Of a DNA stretch of 8,264 bases, positions 1-5,941 are shown one piece after another. Positions within the stretch are counted from its first letter, which is position 1; every line of letters starts with the position of its first letter. The notes under the pieces are model-generated. The model was not told the DNA's origin, searched no databases, and saw only the letters and a list, made by a program, of their open reading frames with translations. This DNA comes from JAGUYA01 sp043802425. Its GTDB lineage: Bacteria > Omnitrophota > Gorgyraeia > Gygaellales > Profunditerraquicolaceae. The stretch is taken from positions 1 to 8,264 of the forward strand of contig JAZDLA010000019.1 of assembly GCA_043802425.1 (NCBI GenBank), given 5' to 3'. Both the position numbers and the translations under genes were made by a program.

Positions 1-60
1 AAAGTAAATTTTGATAGCCTCATAGTACCTCATCATAACATATCCCAGGCAAGATTTGGA

Positions 61-88
61 TTGATTTTTTCAAAAAAAGTATTATAAT
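61..88 (+). promoter_or_regulatory. Candidate sigma70-type promoter for the EF-Tu-like gene
   Basis: TTGATT at 61-66 is followed after 16 bases by a consensus TATAAT at 83-88. The next gene starts at 113, so the leader would be only about 15-20 bases, just long enough to hold the Shine-Dalgarno at 101-108. The -10 box is perfect, but the surrounding DNA is AT-rich, so chance matches are possible. Bases 1-60 carry no gene I can support. Confidence 0.5.
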
Positions 89-100
89 CAAACTTGTTAA

Positions 101-108
101 AAGGAGGT
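101..108 (+). promoter_or_regulatory. Ribosome binding site fixing the start at 113
   Basis: AAGGAGGT is a perfect Shine-Dalgarno. A GTG codon at 107 is in the same frame but lies inside this site, so it cannot be the start. The ATG at 113, 4-5 bases downstream, is the sensible initiation codon. Confidence 0.8.
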
Positions 109-112
109 GGGT

Positions 113-367
113 ATGCCGGAAAAAGAGATCGGTAAGATTAGCCATTACTACGGTCATCTTGGCGTAGGCATAATCGAACTTTCGGATATCTTGAAAGTAG
201 GCGATACCATCCACATTAAAGGGCACTCCGAAGATTTTAATCAACCCGTTGATTCTATACAGGTAGAGCACGCCGGTGTTTCCCAAGCAAAGGCAGGAGA
301 CTCTATAGGCGTAAAGGTTATACAAAAGGTCCACCCCGGAGACAAGGTCTTTAAGGTAACCGCTTAA
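113..367 (+). CDS. EF-Tu domain II-like protein (translation elongation factor-like)
   Basis: This 84-residue protein resembles the beta-barrel domain II of EF-Tu and related translation GTPases. It has the G-K-I opening strand, a central LKVGDTIHIKG segment, a VDSIQVEHAGV strand, an AGDSIGVKV turn and a closing HPGDKVFKV strand. In full GTPases this barrel contacts the aminoacyl end of tRNA. Here no GTP-binding domain precedes it: the only upstream codon in frame is the GTG inside the Shine-Dalgarno. It is therefore a free-standing barrel and not a truncated factor. Proteins of this size are commonly labelled translation elongation factor-like, and their role is unknown. It appears soluble and cytosolic, with no signal peptide or membrane segment. 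A promoter-like sequence lies just upstream, and the next gene follows after 71 bases, so it may be monocistronic. The family call is firm; function is open. Confidence 0.85.
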   Translation: MPEKEIGKISHYYGHLGVGIIELSDILKVGDTIHIKGHSEDFNQPVDSIQVEHAGVSQAKAGDSIGVKVIQKVHPGDKVFKVTA

Positions 368-438
368 ATAAGGTCAGCTCACTTCGATCCTTTTCTTATA
401 CAAATCTGATAGCGATTATTTAATAAAAGAGTCAACAA

Positions 439-1080
439 ATGCATAATTCCCTCTGGCTTTTATTGGTTTCAACTATTTCTATTGCTTTTCTTCATGCCCT
501 GGCTCCGGATCACTGGATGCCCTTTGCTGCTATCGCAAAGGTGCAGAAATGGTCTAAAGTAAAACTTCTCTGGATTACCTTTATATCAGGCATAGGCCAC
601 GTAGGGATTTCTATTGTCTTTAGCATTATCGGTATCTTGCTGGGCTTTAGTTTATCTAAATTAAAAGCCATAGAAGGGCACCGCGCAGAGGTGGCCCTCT
701 GGCTTCTGATCGGCTTTGGGATTGCTTATATGCTTTGGGGGATAAAGAAGGCAAAAGAGCAGAAGTATAAGGATATCGACGGAAAGAAGCTTAAGGCACA
801 GACCGTGGCAGTATGGACAATGTTCGCCGTAATTATCTTAGGGCCCTGCGAACCGCTTGTGCCTTTGATGTTTTTAGGTTACAGCTATGGCTGGGCAGGG
901 GTTATAAGCGTAACTGTCTTTTTCTCTGCGGTTACCATAGTGATGATGTTGACGCAGAGCCTGTTAGCCTTTATGGGCATACAATTGATCAGGAGCGATG
1001 TTGCCGAAAGATACTCCCATGCCTTTGCCGGGTTAGTCATTGCCTTGACGGGTATATTTGTGATGGCTCTGGGAATCTAG
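439..1080 (+). CDS. NicO/TauE-like polytopic membrane protein, putative metal transporter
   Basis: This 213-residue inner-membrane protein has about six hydrophobic segments. The first helix carries H19-A-L-A-P-D24-H25, the HX4DH signature of NiCoT/NicO nickel-cobalt permeases. A second helix has SGIGHVG (H54), similar to the LGH motif of the same group. The segment LGPCEPLVPLM (G135-P139, C137) resembles the Gly-Pro-Cys motif of DsbD/CcdA and TauE/SafE-type proteins, which belong to the same LysE-like superfamily. The loop around residues 103-120 is Lys-rich (KKAKEQKYKD) instead of the His-rich loop seen in many NicO proteins. The C-terminus matches the family end (A-GL-IAL-GI), so it looks complete. 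The start is the ATG at 439, with only a weak AAGAG upstream. A divalent-metal exporter or importer is the best guess given the ZIP and Feo genes downstream, but anion or thiol-redox transport cannot be excluded. Confidence 0.65.
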   Translation: MHNSLWLLLVSTISIAFLHALAPDHWMPFAAIAKVQKWSKVKLLWITFISGIGHVGISIVFSIIGILLGFSLSKLKAIEGHRAEVALWLLIGFGIAYMLWGIKKAKEQKYKDIDGKKLKAQTVAVWTMFAVIILGPCEPLVPLMFLGYSYGWAGVISVTVFFSAVTIVMMLTQSLLAFMGIQLIRSDVAERYSHAFAGLVIALTGIFVMALGI

Positions 1081-1133
1081 CCAGTTTAAAACACTCCTTC
1101 CTGCAAGCCTACCTTCGTAAAAAATAAAACCTG

Positions 1134-1165
1134 TTGTCCTTAATTATCCCTTATGATAATATAAT
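1134..1165 (+). promoter_or_regulatory. Possible promoter of the ZIP-feo operon
   Basis: TTGTCC at 1134-1139 can pair with TAATAT at 1157-1162 (17-base spacer), or less well with the perfect TATAAT at 1160-1165 (20-base spacer). It lies in the 108-base gap before the ZIP gene, the largest gap upstream of a run of tightly packed genes, where an operon promoter is expected. No convincing rho-independent terminator is seen in the same gap. Confidence 0.35.
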
Positions 1166-1167
1166 TA
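1141..1167. promoter_or_regulatory. Inverted repeat overlapping the putative operon promoter (operator candidate)
   Basis: ATTATC at 1143-1148 and GATAAT at 1155-1160 form perfect 6-base arms around a 6-base spacer. A second, overlapping pair is TAATTAT at 1141-1147 and ATAATTA at 1161-1167. The symmetry falls on the -10 region, where a metal-responsive repressor could act. The half-sites look like Fur hexamers, but their order is the reverse of the classical Fur box (GATAAT ... ATTATC), so I do not call a Fur site. AT-rich DNA makes short palindromes common. Confidence 0.3.
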
Positions 1168-1188
1168 GCGGTTTCTCTATAGGGGTGG

Positions 1189-1959
1189 ATGATGTCTAGT
1201 CTTATTTGGGCGCTCGGCGCCAGTATTGCGGTAAGTTTGGTTTCTTTGATCGGTATTTTCAGCCTCTTATTTAAGGAAACGCGGCTGAATAAGATATTGA
1301 TTCTCCTGATAGGTTTTTCTGCGGGCGGATTGATCGGAGGCGCATTCCTGCATCTTTTGCCAGAGGCGCTGGAACAAACAAAGAGCCAGGTTGTTTTTCT
1401 TTATCTTATCGCGGGCTTTATCGCCTTTTTTATTCTGGAGAAGTATCTGCATTGGCGCCATTGCCACGAAGGTGTCTGTAAGGTCCACGCCTTTACCTAC
1501 CTTAATCTTATCGGAGATAGCGTACATAATTTTACGGACGGCCTGATTATCGGCGCCAGCTTCTTAGTGAGTATTCATTTTGGGGTAATTACTACGCTGG
1601 TGATTATATTACATGAGATTCCTCAGGAGATAGGAGATTTTGGGGTTTTGGTTTACGGTGGCTTTAGTAAGTACAAGGCGCTTTATTATAATTTTCTTAC
1701 CGCGCTTACCTGTATTTTGGGGACAATATTAGGATATTTTATTTCTGCAAATATTGGGAATTTTTCTGCATTTCTTTTGCCTTTTACCGCAGGCGGGTTT
1801 ATTTATATCGCTGCCTGCGACCTGGTTCCGGAATTGCATAAACAAACGGATTTAAAAAAGAGCGCATCATCCATGCTTGCCTTTTTAGGCGGAATACTGC
1901 TTATCTTCTTAGTAATGCTGATGCGCGGCCATTATAGATTTCGCTTCGGGTCCCCATAA
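1189..1959 (+). CDS. ZIP family divalent metal permease
   Basis: This 256-residue protein has about eight membrane segments and the ZIP signatures that build the binuclear metal site. H113-N-F-T-D117-G is in the fourth helix and H142-E143-I-P-Q-E147-I-G-D in the fifth. FLHLLPEA (H55) in the second helix is also typical. ZIP proteins bring Zn2+, Fe2+ or Mn2+ into the cytosol. The loop between the third and fourth helices holds a short His/Cys cluster (H88, H91, C92, H93, C97, H100), probably a metal-sensing or handing-over site. Two ATG codons are adjacent (1189 and 1192), and AGGGGTGG just upstream serves either, perhaps the second better. The gene ends 11 bases before feoA, and AAGGA of the feoA ribosome site overlaps its stop codon. 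That placement favours iron as substrate, but the sequence alone cannot separate Fe from Zn or Mn. Confidence 0.9.
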   Translation: MMSSLIWALGASIAVSLVSLIGIFSLLFKETRLNKILILLIGFSAGGLIGGAFLHLLPEALEQTKSQVVFLYLIAGFIAFFILEKYLHWRHCHEGVCKVHAFTYLNLIGDSVHNFTDGLIIGASFLVSIHFGVITTLVIILHEIPQEIGDFGVLVYGGFSKYKALYYNFLTALTCILGTILGYFISANIGNFSAFLLPFTAGGFIYIAACDLVPELHKQTDLKKSASSMLAFLGGILLIFLVMLMRGHYRFRFGSP

Positions 1960-1970
1960 GGATTACTACC

Positions 1971-2204
1971 ATGAAAAAAATATCTTTAGTAAAAATGAAA
2001 AAAAGGCAAAAAGGCAGGGTAGCAGAAGTTTTAGGCGGCAGCGTTTTTATTAACCGTATGATGAGCATGGGGGTTTACCAGGGCAGGGAAATCACAAAAA
2101 TTAGCCAGTTTATCTTAAGAGGGCCCGTGGCTATAAAAGTGGGCAGGAGCGTTTTAGCCTTAGGCCACGGCATGGCCAACAGGATTTTAGTTGAGTTAGA
2201 ATGA
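1971..2204 (+). CDS. feoA: Ferrous iron transport protein A
   Basis: This 77-residue cytosolic protein has the SH3-like FeoA fold. It begins with a basic N-terminus, followed by KGRVAEVLGGS, a strand with the family's R-M-M-S-MGV--G-EI pattern, GPVAIKVGRSVLALG and the closing MANRILVELE. FeoA is the small partner of FeoB and is thought to modulate its assembly or GTPase-driven transport. The start ATG has AAGGA at 1958-1962 at good spacing. Its stop overlaps the feoB start by 4 bases (ATGA), so the two are translationally coupled, as in the classical feoAB arrangement. Nothing looks damaged. Confidence 0.92.
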   Translation: MKKISLVKMKKRQKGRVAEVLGGSVFINRMMSMGVYQGREITKISQFILRGPVAIKVGRSVLALGHGMANRILVELE

Positions 2205-3463
2205 TAAAGAAAATTATTCTCATAGGCAATCCCAATGTCGGTAAAAGCGTGGTTTTTTCGCGCCTGACCGGCGTCCAGGTGATTGTTTCTAATTATCCCG
2301 GCACGACTATCGAGATAGCCAGGGGTTATCTCAAAGTAGGAGAAGAAAAAATCGAAGTAGTAGATTTACCCGGGGCATATTCTTTAGAGCCATCTTCAAA
2401 AGCAGAAGAAGTGGCGGTGGCATCATTAGAGGAGTACCCTAAAGACCAGTCCATCGTCGTAAATATCGCAGATGCCACAAATTTAGAAAGGAATCTTTAT
2501 CTAACTTTACAATTAATCGAAGAAGGCTATCGAACAATTGTGTGTCTCAATATGTGCGATGATACAAAACATCGCGGCATCAGCATCAACGTAGAGAAAT
2601 TAGAGGAACTTTTAGGCATTCCGGTAATTTCTGCCTGCGCAGTAACCGGGATGGGTATAAAATTATTAATCCAGCGGTTAGAAGAGGCAAGGTTGATTAC
2701 TCGCAACAAGCTTAGCCACCAAGATCGCTGGCAGGAAATAGGTAAGATTATTGAGCAGGTGCAGCATCTTGAGCATCGCCACCATACCGTAAGAGAAATG
2801 TTAGAGGATGCTTCGGTCAGGCCTTTAACGGGCTTGATTTTAGCCTTAACTGTTATCTACGCTTCTTTTAAAATCGTGCGTTTTGTCGGGGAATCCATCA
2901 TTGATAAGATAACCGACCCCGCCTTTCTTAATTTGTATCGCCCCCTTTTAGAAAAATTAAGCCTTTCTCTAGGAGAGGAAGGCTTTTGGCACCATTTACT
3001 TATTGGAGATTTAATCCAGGGGAAGATTGATTTCAAGCAATCTTTAGGGTTACTTACCACCGCCCCCTATATTGAATTTGGCATGGTTTTACCTTATATA
3101 ATTTCTTTTTATTTTGTCTTGAGTATCTTAGAGGATACCGGTTACTTACCGCGCCTGGCGATATTATTGGATAACCTACTCCACCGTTTAGGCCTGCATG
3201 GTTATGCGATTATACCAGTGCTTTTAGGTTTTGGCTGTAATGTCCCGGGAATTCTATCTACGCGCATATTGGAATCCAAGCGGGAAAGGTTTATTGCCTC
3301 TACCCTTATCTCCATAGGCGTGCCTTGCGTGCCTCTACAGGCGATGATATTCGGACTATTGGGTAAATTTTCCGGATTCTATGTCGGGGGGTGTGTATCT
3401 GGTGTTATTCTCCGTATGGATAATATTAGGCGTCATCTTAAACCACACCTTAAAAGGCTATAG
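2201..3463 (+). CDS. feoB: Ferrous iron transporter FeoB, N-terminal part (frame interrupted)
   Basis: FeoB is a membrane ferrous-iron importer with a cytosolic G domain. All G motifs are present: G1 GNPNVGKS (9-16), G2 NYPGTT (31-36), G3 DLPG (55-58), G4 NMCD (117-120) and G5 around SAC (144-146). A short helical region follows, and membrane segments begin near residue 208. The first gate motif is GFGCNVPGI with C346. The second keeps its cysteine (C376) but reads PCVPLQAM, unlike the SCSARLP seen in many FeoB proteins. After about residue 394 the frame leaves FeoB-like sequence at a run of six G (3386-3391) and ends with some 23 unrelated residues at 3463. The missing C-terminus lies in the +1 frame (3381-3929). 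Removing one G gives a continuous protein of 575 residues, short but plausible for compact FeoB proteins (E. coli FeoB is about 770). Confidence 0.9.
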   Translation: MIKKIILIGNPNVGKSVVFSRLTGVQVIVSNYPGTTIEIARGYLKVGEEKIEVVDLPGAYSLEPSSKAEEVAVASLEEYPKDQSIVVNIADATNLERNLYLTLQLIEEGYRTIVCLNMCDDTKHRGISINVEKLEELLGIPVISACAVTGMGIKLLIQRLEEARLITRNKLSHQDRWQEIGKIIEQVQHLEHRHHTVREMLEDASVRPLTGLILALTVIYASFKIVRFVGESIIDKITDPAFLNLYRPLLEKLSLSLGEEGFWHHLLIGDLIQGKIDFKQSLGLLTTAPYIEFGMVLPYIISFYFVLSILEDTGYLPRLAILLDNLLHRLGLHGYAIIPVLLGFGCNVPGILSTRILESKRERFIASTLISIGVPCVPLQAMIFGLLGKFSGFYVGGCVSGVILRMDNIRRHLKPHLKRL

Positions 3464-3929
3464 CCCGGAGTTCTTAATAGAAATTCCTGCGTATAGATTT
3501 CCCCCTTTACTGACTTTAGGCAGGAAGCTTCTTTTTAGGATTAGGGGGTTTTTAATTGAAGCTGCCCCTGTGGTATTATTAGGTGTACTGATCATAAATA
3601 CCCTTCTATTTTTTAAGTTATTTGATTTCGTCAGCGCTATATTTGCGCCTGTCATTAAAGGCCTCTTTGGTTTACCTGAAGAAACAATTATTGCTCTAGC
3701 TATAGGTTTTATCAGAAAAGACGTAGCCGTGGGTATGCTCATGCCTTTGGGTTTAACGGTAAAACAGCTCTTTATTGCGGCGACGCTTCTGGCGGTATCC
3801 TTCCCTTGCGTTGCTACCTTTGTAGTTTTATTTAAGGAGTTAGGTTTTAAAGACCTGGTAAAGGCAACCGCGATAATGATTGTCGTGGGTTTAATCGTAG
3901 GGACCATGCTTAATTTTGGGATGCGCTAA
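3381..3929 (+). CDS. feoB: FeoB, C-terminal part in shifted frame
   Basis: This is the continuation of feoB in the next frame. From about 3387 it encodes the membrane segment GVYLVLFSVWIILGVIL, then SPEFLIEIPAYRFPPL, which matches the FeoB E-P-YR-P linker. After that come RIRGFLIEAAPVVLLG and the last Gate domain with FIRKDVAVGML and SFPCVATF, which holds the conserved late cysteine. It ends at TAA 3927-3929. The ATG at 3381 has no Shine-Dalgarno and would start inside a transmembrane segment, so it is unlikely to be a true independent start. The sequence reads as the end of a single ancestral feoB. Its stop lies 3 bases before the next ATG, preserving operon spacing. Whether it is made depends on whether the shift is a sequencing error, a slippage site or a real lesion. 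Confidence 0.85.
   Translation: MSGGVYLVLFSVWIILGVILNHTLKGYSPEFLIEIPAYRFPPLLTLGRKLLFRIRGFLIEAAPVVLLGVLIINTLLFFKLFDFVSAIFAPVIKGLFGLPEETIIALAIGFIRKDVAVGMLMPLGLTVKQLFIAATLLAVSFPCVATFVVLFKELGFKDLVKATAIMIVVGLIVGTMLNFGMR
3386..3391 (+). other. G6 homopolymer where feoB changes frame
   Basis: Six consecutive G separate the two halves of feoB. With five G the codons read F-Y-V-G-G-V-Y-L and join both halves seamlessly; with six the upstream frame stops at 3463. Homology to FeoB on both sides places the shift here within a few codons. Possible causes are a homopolymer sequencing error, a true indel, reversible slippage, or +1 recoding. Confidence 0.75.
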
Positions 3930-3932
3930 TAG

Positions 3933-4934
3933 ATGAAAGCCATTGCCTTAATTTCTGGTGGACTGGATAGCACCTTAGCCACAAAAATAATTCATGGCTT
4001 AGATATCGAATTGGTTGCCTTGAATACTATAAGCCCTTTTTGCCTCTGTAACCACCGCTCTTCTTCCGGATGTTTTCACGGTGCAACCCAGGCGGCTAAA
4101 ACCCTGGGTTTAAAATTAATCAGCATTCAGGTATCAGAAGAGTATCTGGAAATTGTCAGGAAACCCAAGCATGGCTATGGTTCACAGATGAATCCCTGTA
4201 TAGACTGCCGCATACTTCTATTTAAAAAGGCTAAAGACCTGATGCAGAAAGAGGCAGCAGCTTTTATAATTACCGGAGAGGTTCTGGGTCAGCGGCCCAT
4301 GTCGCAGAAATTAAATACTATGAGGCTCATTGAAAAAGAAGCGGGGCTAGAGGGTTTAGTCTTGCGGCCTTTATCGGCAAAAATCCTTGAGCCTACAATT
4401 CCCGAGAGAGAGGGTTGGGTTGATAGAGATAAGCTCCTGGCCATAAACGGCAGATCCAGACGGGAACAGTTCTCTTTAGCACAGAAATTTGGGATTAACG
4501 ACTATCCCTGTCCTGCCGGAGGCTGCCTCTTGACCGACCCGGAATTCAGCAAACGTTTAAAGGACCTGATGAGATACCGGGAGTTTAATCTGGATAATAT
4601 TCAGCTCCTTAAGTTAGGCAGGCATTTCCGGTTAAATGACACGGCTAAGCTTGTAGTAGGCAGAAATGAGCAGGAAAACGAACAATTGCTTAATTTAGCC
4701 AAAGACGATGACTATTTATTTATGCCCAAAGAAATAGCAGGGCCTACTGCTTTAGGCAGGGGTATATTCAGCGATGAGTTGATTAATTTTTCCAGCAGTA
4801 TAACTTGCCGTTACTGTGACCGCAATAACAATACTACCGCAGAAATAATTTATAAAAAGTTTCCCGCGCAGGAAGATAAGTTATTAAAAATCACCCCTGC
4901 CGAAGATAGCCGGTTAATAGAGTTTAAGATATGA
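3933..4934 (+). CDS. PP-loop ATPase, MnmA/ThiI-like tRNA thiolation enzyme
   Basis: This 333-residue cytosolic protein starts with the ATP-pyrophosphatase loop SGGLDS (8-13). TGEVLGQRPMSQ (114-125) is another ThiI/MnmA-like signature. NPCIDC (C89, C92) sits where MnmA has its catalytic NPC-xC motif, and a further PCPAGGC (C193, C198) follows. C89, C92 and C193 together match the CxxC-plus-distant-Cys pattern that holds an iron-sulfur cluster in several tRNA thiolases of this superfamily. An extra cluster C37, C39, C47 lies near the N-terminus. The C-terminal third (about 215-333) has LKLGRHFRL and VVGRNEQENEQ, resembling the small RNA-binding NFACT-R-like module of MnmA/ThiI-like proteins, and then CRYC. 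The likely reaction is ATP activation of a uridine followed by sulfur transfer; the target base is unknown. It starts 3 bases after feoB with a weak ribosome site and overlaps the next gene by 4 bases. Confidence 0.75.
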   Translation: MKAIALISGGLDSTLATKIIHGLDIELVALNTISPFCLCNHRSSSGCFHGATQAAKTLGLKLISIQVSEEYLEIVRKPKHGYGSQMNPCIDCRILLFKKAKDLMQKEAAAFIITGEVLGQRPMSQKLNTMRLIEKEAGLEGLVLRPLSAKILEPTIPEREGWVDRDKLLAINGRSRREQFSLAQKFGINDYPCPAGGCLLTDPEFSKRLKDLMRYREFNLDNIQLLKLGRHFRLNDTAKLVVGRNEQENEQLLNLAKDDDYLFMPKEIAGPTALGRGIFSDELINFSSSITCRYCDRNNNTTAEIIYKKFPAQEDKLLKITPAEDSRLIEFKI

Positions 4935-5941
4935 AGGAAGCCCTGCTTTATGAAAAGCTAGAAAACAGGCTCCTGCATTGCTATCTCTGCGGCCATCAGT
5001 GTAAGATTACGGATAAAAAGTTTGGGTTTTGCGGGGTAAGGCAGAATATAGAGGGGGTACTCTATACGCATGCTTACGGTAAAGTAATCGCCAGTCATAT
5101 AGACCCTATTGAAAAAAAACCTCTTTATCATTTTCTTCCCGGATCTTTTAGCTTCTCTATCGCTACAATCGGATGTAATTTTCATTGCGGTTTTTGCCAG
5201 AACTGGGAGATTTCGCAAAGTTCATTTAGAGACGATGATAATATAGCCGGCGAAGAATTAGCACCGCAAGAAATAGTAGAGATAGCCGTAAAGAATAAAT
5301 GTAAGAGTATTTCTTATACCTATACAGAGCCGACTATATTCTTTGAGTATGCCTTAGAAACTGCAAAATTAGCAAAAGTCGAGGGGCTCTATAATAATTT
5401 TGTCACCAATGGTTATATGACTAGAGAGTGCCTTCAGATGATAAGGCCCTATTTGGATGCGGCAAACGTAGACCTAAAATTCTTTAAGGAGAGCTCTTAC
5501 CGCGATATTTGTCAAAGCCGCCTCCAGCCGGTTTTAGATTCAATTAAAATAATGCGGGAATTAGGTATCTGGGTAGAAATAACGACTTTAATCGTCCCGG
5601 GAGAGAATGATTCTGACGAGGAGCTGCGCGATATAGCGGCATTTATCGCCAGCGTAGATAAAAATATCCCCTGGCACGTTTCTAGGTTTCATCCGGATTA
5701 CCAGTTTAACGGCTATAAACCTACAGCCGAGGCAACGCTAGAGAAAGCGCAGGATTTAGGTAAATCCTGCGGGCTTAATTATGTTTACGCAGGAAACGTC
5801 TCGGGCTGGGGCAATGATACGCACTGCCATAGCTGTAAGAGGTTGTTGATTAAAAGAGAATATTTTAGCGTTTTAGAGTATAATATTAAACAAGGTAAGT
5901 GTGCTTATTGTAATACTGTGATACCGGGCGTATTCATATGA
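4931..5941 (+). CDS. amrS: AmrS-family radical SAM protein (AmmeMemoRadiSam system)
   Basis: This 336-residue cytosolic enzyme carries the radical SAM motif C82-X3-C86-X2-C89 (GCNFHCGFCQNWEIS), which ligates a [4Fe-4S] cluster that cleaves S-adenosylmethionine. Upstream is the family's N-terminal Cys cluster (C17, C20, C24, C34), then the strongly conserved HIDPIEKKPLYHFLPG. Further family features are YTYTEPT, NVDLKFF and the HVSRFHPDY segment. CHSC and CAYC pairs at the C-terminus suggest an additional metal site. Together these match the radical SAM component named after its usual partners AMMECR1 and Memo. Neither partner is in this window, and I do not claim a substrate. The start ATG overlaps the preceding stop (ATGA), its own stop overlaps the next start in the same way, and no strong ribosome site is visible, so translation is probably coupled. 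Confidence 0.87.
   Translation: MKEALLYEKLENRLLHCYLCGHQCKITDKKFGFCGVRQNIEGVLYTHAYGKVIASHIDPIEKKPLYHFLPGSFSFSIATIGCNFHCGFCQNWEISQSSFRDDDNIAGEELAPQEIVEIAVKNKCKSISYTYTEPTIFFEYALETAKLAKVEGLYNNFVTNGYMTRECLQMIRPYLDAANVDLKFFKESSYRDICQSRLQPVLDSIKIMRELGIWVEITTLIVPGENDSDEELRDIAAFIASVDKNIPWHVSRFHPDYQFNGYKPTAEATLEKAQDLGKSCGLNYVYAGNVSGWGNDTHCHSCKRLLIKREYFSVLEYNIKQGKCAYCNTVIPGVFI

Noticed and set aside
20..334. Minus-strand open frame opposite the EF-Tu-like gene
   Set aside because: It is antisense to a well-supported protein with a perfect ribosome site, and its translation shows no domain-like pattern.
368..438. Terminator or riboswitch between the EF-Tu-like and NicO-like genes
   Set aside because: I found no GC-rich hairpin followed by a T-run and no recognisable aptamer pattern in these 71 bases.
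813..1127. Plus-strand open frame overlapping the end of the NicO-like gene
   Set aside because: It is a shadow in another frame. The translation is irregular and Cys-rich without pattern, and there is no ribosome site.
1143..1160. Classical Fur box
   Set aside because: The hexamers ATTATC and GATAAT are present, but in the opposite order to the Fur consensus and with a 6-base spacer, so only a generic operator candidate is listed.
3381..3383. ATG at 3381 as the start of an independent FeoB C-terminal protein
   Set aside because: No Shine-Dalgarno precedes it, and it would begin within a transmembrane segment; a shift at the G6 run explains the sequence better.
3458..3907. 149-codon minus-strand open frame opposite the feoB C-terminus
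   Set aside because: The opposite strand encodes recognisable FeoB motifs. The antisense product is a low-information Lys/Thr/Ile-rich sequence.
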